5,909 bases of DNA from Candidatus Gastranaerophilales bacterium (lineage in GTDB: Bacteria > Cyanobacteriota > Vampirovibrionia > Gastranaerophilales > Gastranaerophilaceae): assembly GCA_905235825.1 (NCBI GenBank), contig CAJONH010000188.1:1-5909 (forward strand). Direction: 5' to 3'. Made by a program: the position numbers and the translations under genes. The first letter of the stretch is position 1, and each line of letters starts with the position of its first letter. Shown here piece by piece: positions 5,829 to 5,909 of this stretch. The notes below the pieces were generated by a model, which had not been told where the DNA came from, did no database searches, and saw nothing but the letters and a program-made list of their open reading frames with translations.

Positions 5829-5909
5829 TTATTTAAATAAATATTCAACCGGAACTTTAAAATATTCAGCAATCTCAATAAGTTTTTTCAAACTTATGTA
5901 TCGTTCAAA
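5829..5909 (-). CDS. C-terminal end of a probable XRE-family HTH regulator (partial)
   Basis: Reading leftward from the window edge, 26 codons are open and end at TAA (plus-strand TTA at 5829-5831). Seen: the peptide ends ISLKKLIEIAEYFKVPVEYL plus FK. This matches the last helices of the lambda-repressor-like (XRE, HTH_3) fold, where the pattern 'S-L-x-x-L-x-x-I-A-x-Y-F-x-V-x-x-x-Y-L' is typical. The rest of the gene, including the DNA-recognition helix, lies beyond base 5909. The domain reaches the very C-terminus, so it may be a small single-domain regulator or have an N-terminal extension. Its targets are unknown. It converges on nrdD, so the two are not an operon. Confidence 0.7.
   Translation of the reverse strand, partial: FERYISLKKLIEIAEYFKVPVEYLFK

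Noticed and set aside
1..5909. CRISPR array, tRNA, rRNA or insertion sequence
   Set aside because: No regularly spaced direct repeats, cloverleaf-like sequence, rRNA segments or transposase-like proteins were seen.

Overview
The window is AT-rich bacterial DNA with clear Shine-Dalgarno sites (GAGG, GGAGG), intrinsic terminators and tight gene spacing. A glycyl-radical ribonucleotide reductase (NrdD) and a cysteine-rich U32-type protein point to an anaerobic or facultatively anaerobic lifestyle, such as a low-GC gut bacterium. The taxon cannot be fixed from the sequence. A Clostridia-like or Gastranaerophilales-like host is only a guess, and the Shine-Dalgarno sites argue against Bacteroidota.

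Bases 1-2226 hold the end of one plus-strand operon. It contains a 5'-truncated TupA-like ATP-grasp protein (1-666), a 95-residue small protein (690-977) and a peptidase-U32-like protein (991-2157), with gaps of 23 and 13 bp and a strong terminator at 2198-2226. The small protein has an acidic, Cys-free N-terminal part. It is followed by a segment dense in Gly, Tyr and Cys, encoded by a patch that is far richer in G+C than the flanking DNA. This layout resembles a precursor of a ribosomally made, post-translationally modified peptide (RiPP). The U32-like neighbour carries two cysteine clusters, and characterised relatives (UbiU/UbiV, RlhA, TrhP) perform O2-independent hydroxylations. An uncharacterised peptide-modification system is therefore the main hypothesis here, but it is an inference from architecture and proximity.

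Bases 2294-3211 encode a 305-residue, highly charged protein of unknown function that stands alone, followed by two AT-rich hairpins that may end its transcript. Bases 3491-5650 encode a full-length NrdD with ATP-cone, active-site cysteines, four-Cys metal site and glycyl-radical motif. It has its own candidate promoter and terminator, no nrdG follows it directly, and it ends in an unusual Cys-containing tail.

The right end (5651-5909) is a convergent intergenic space with two perfect GC-rich inverted repeats. Beyond them lies the last 26 codons of a minus-strand gene that looks like the C-terminal end of an XRE-family helix-turn-helix regulator.
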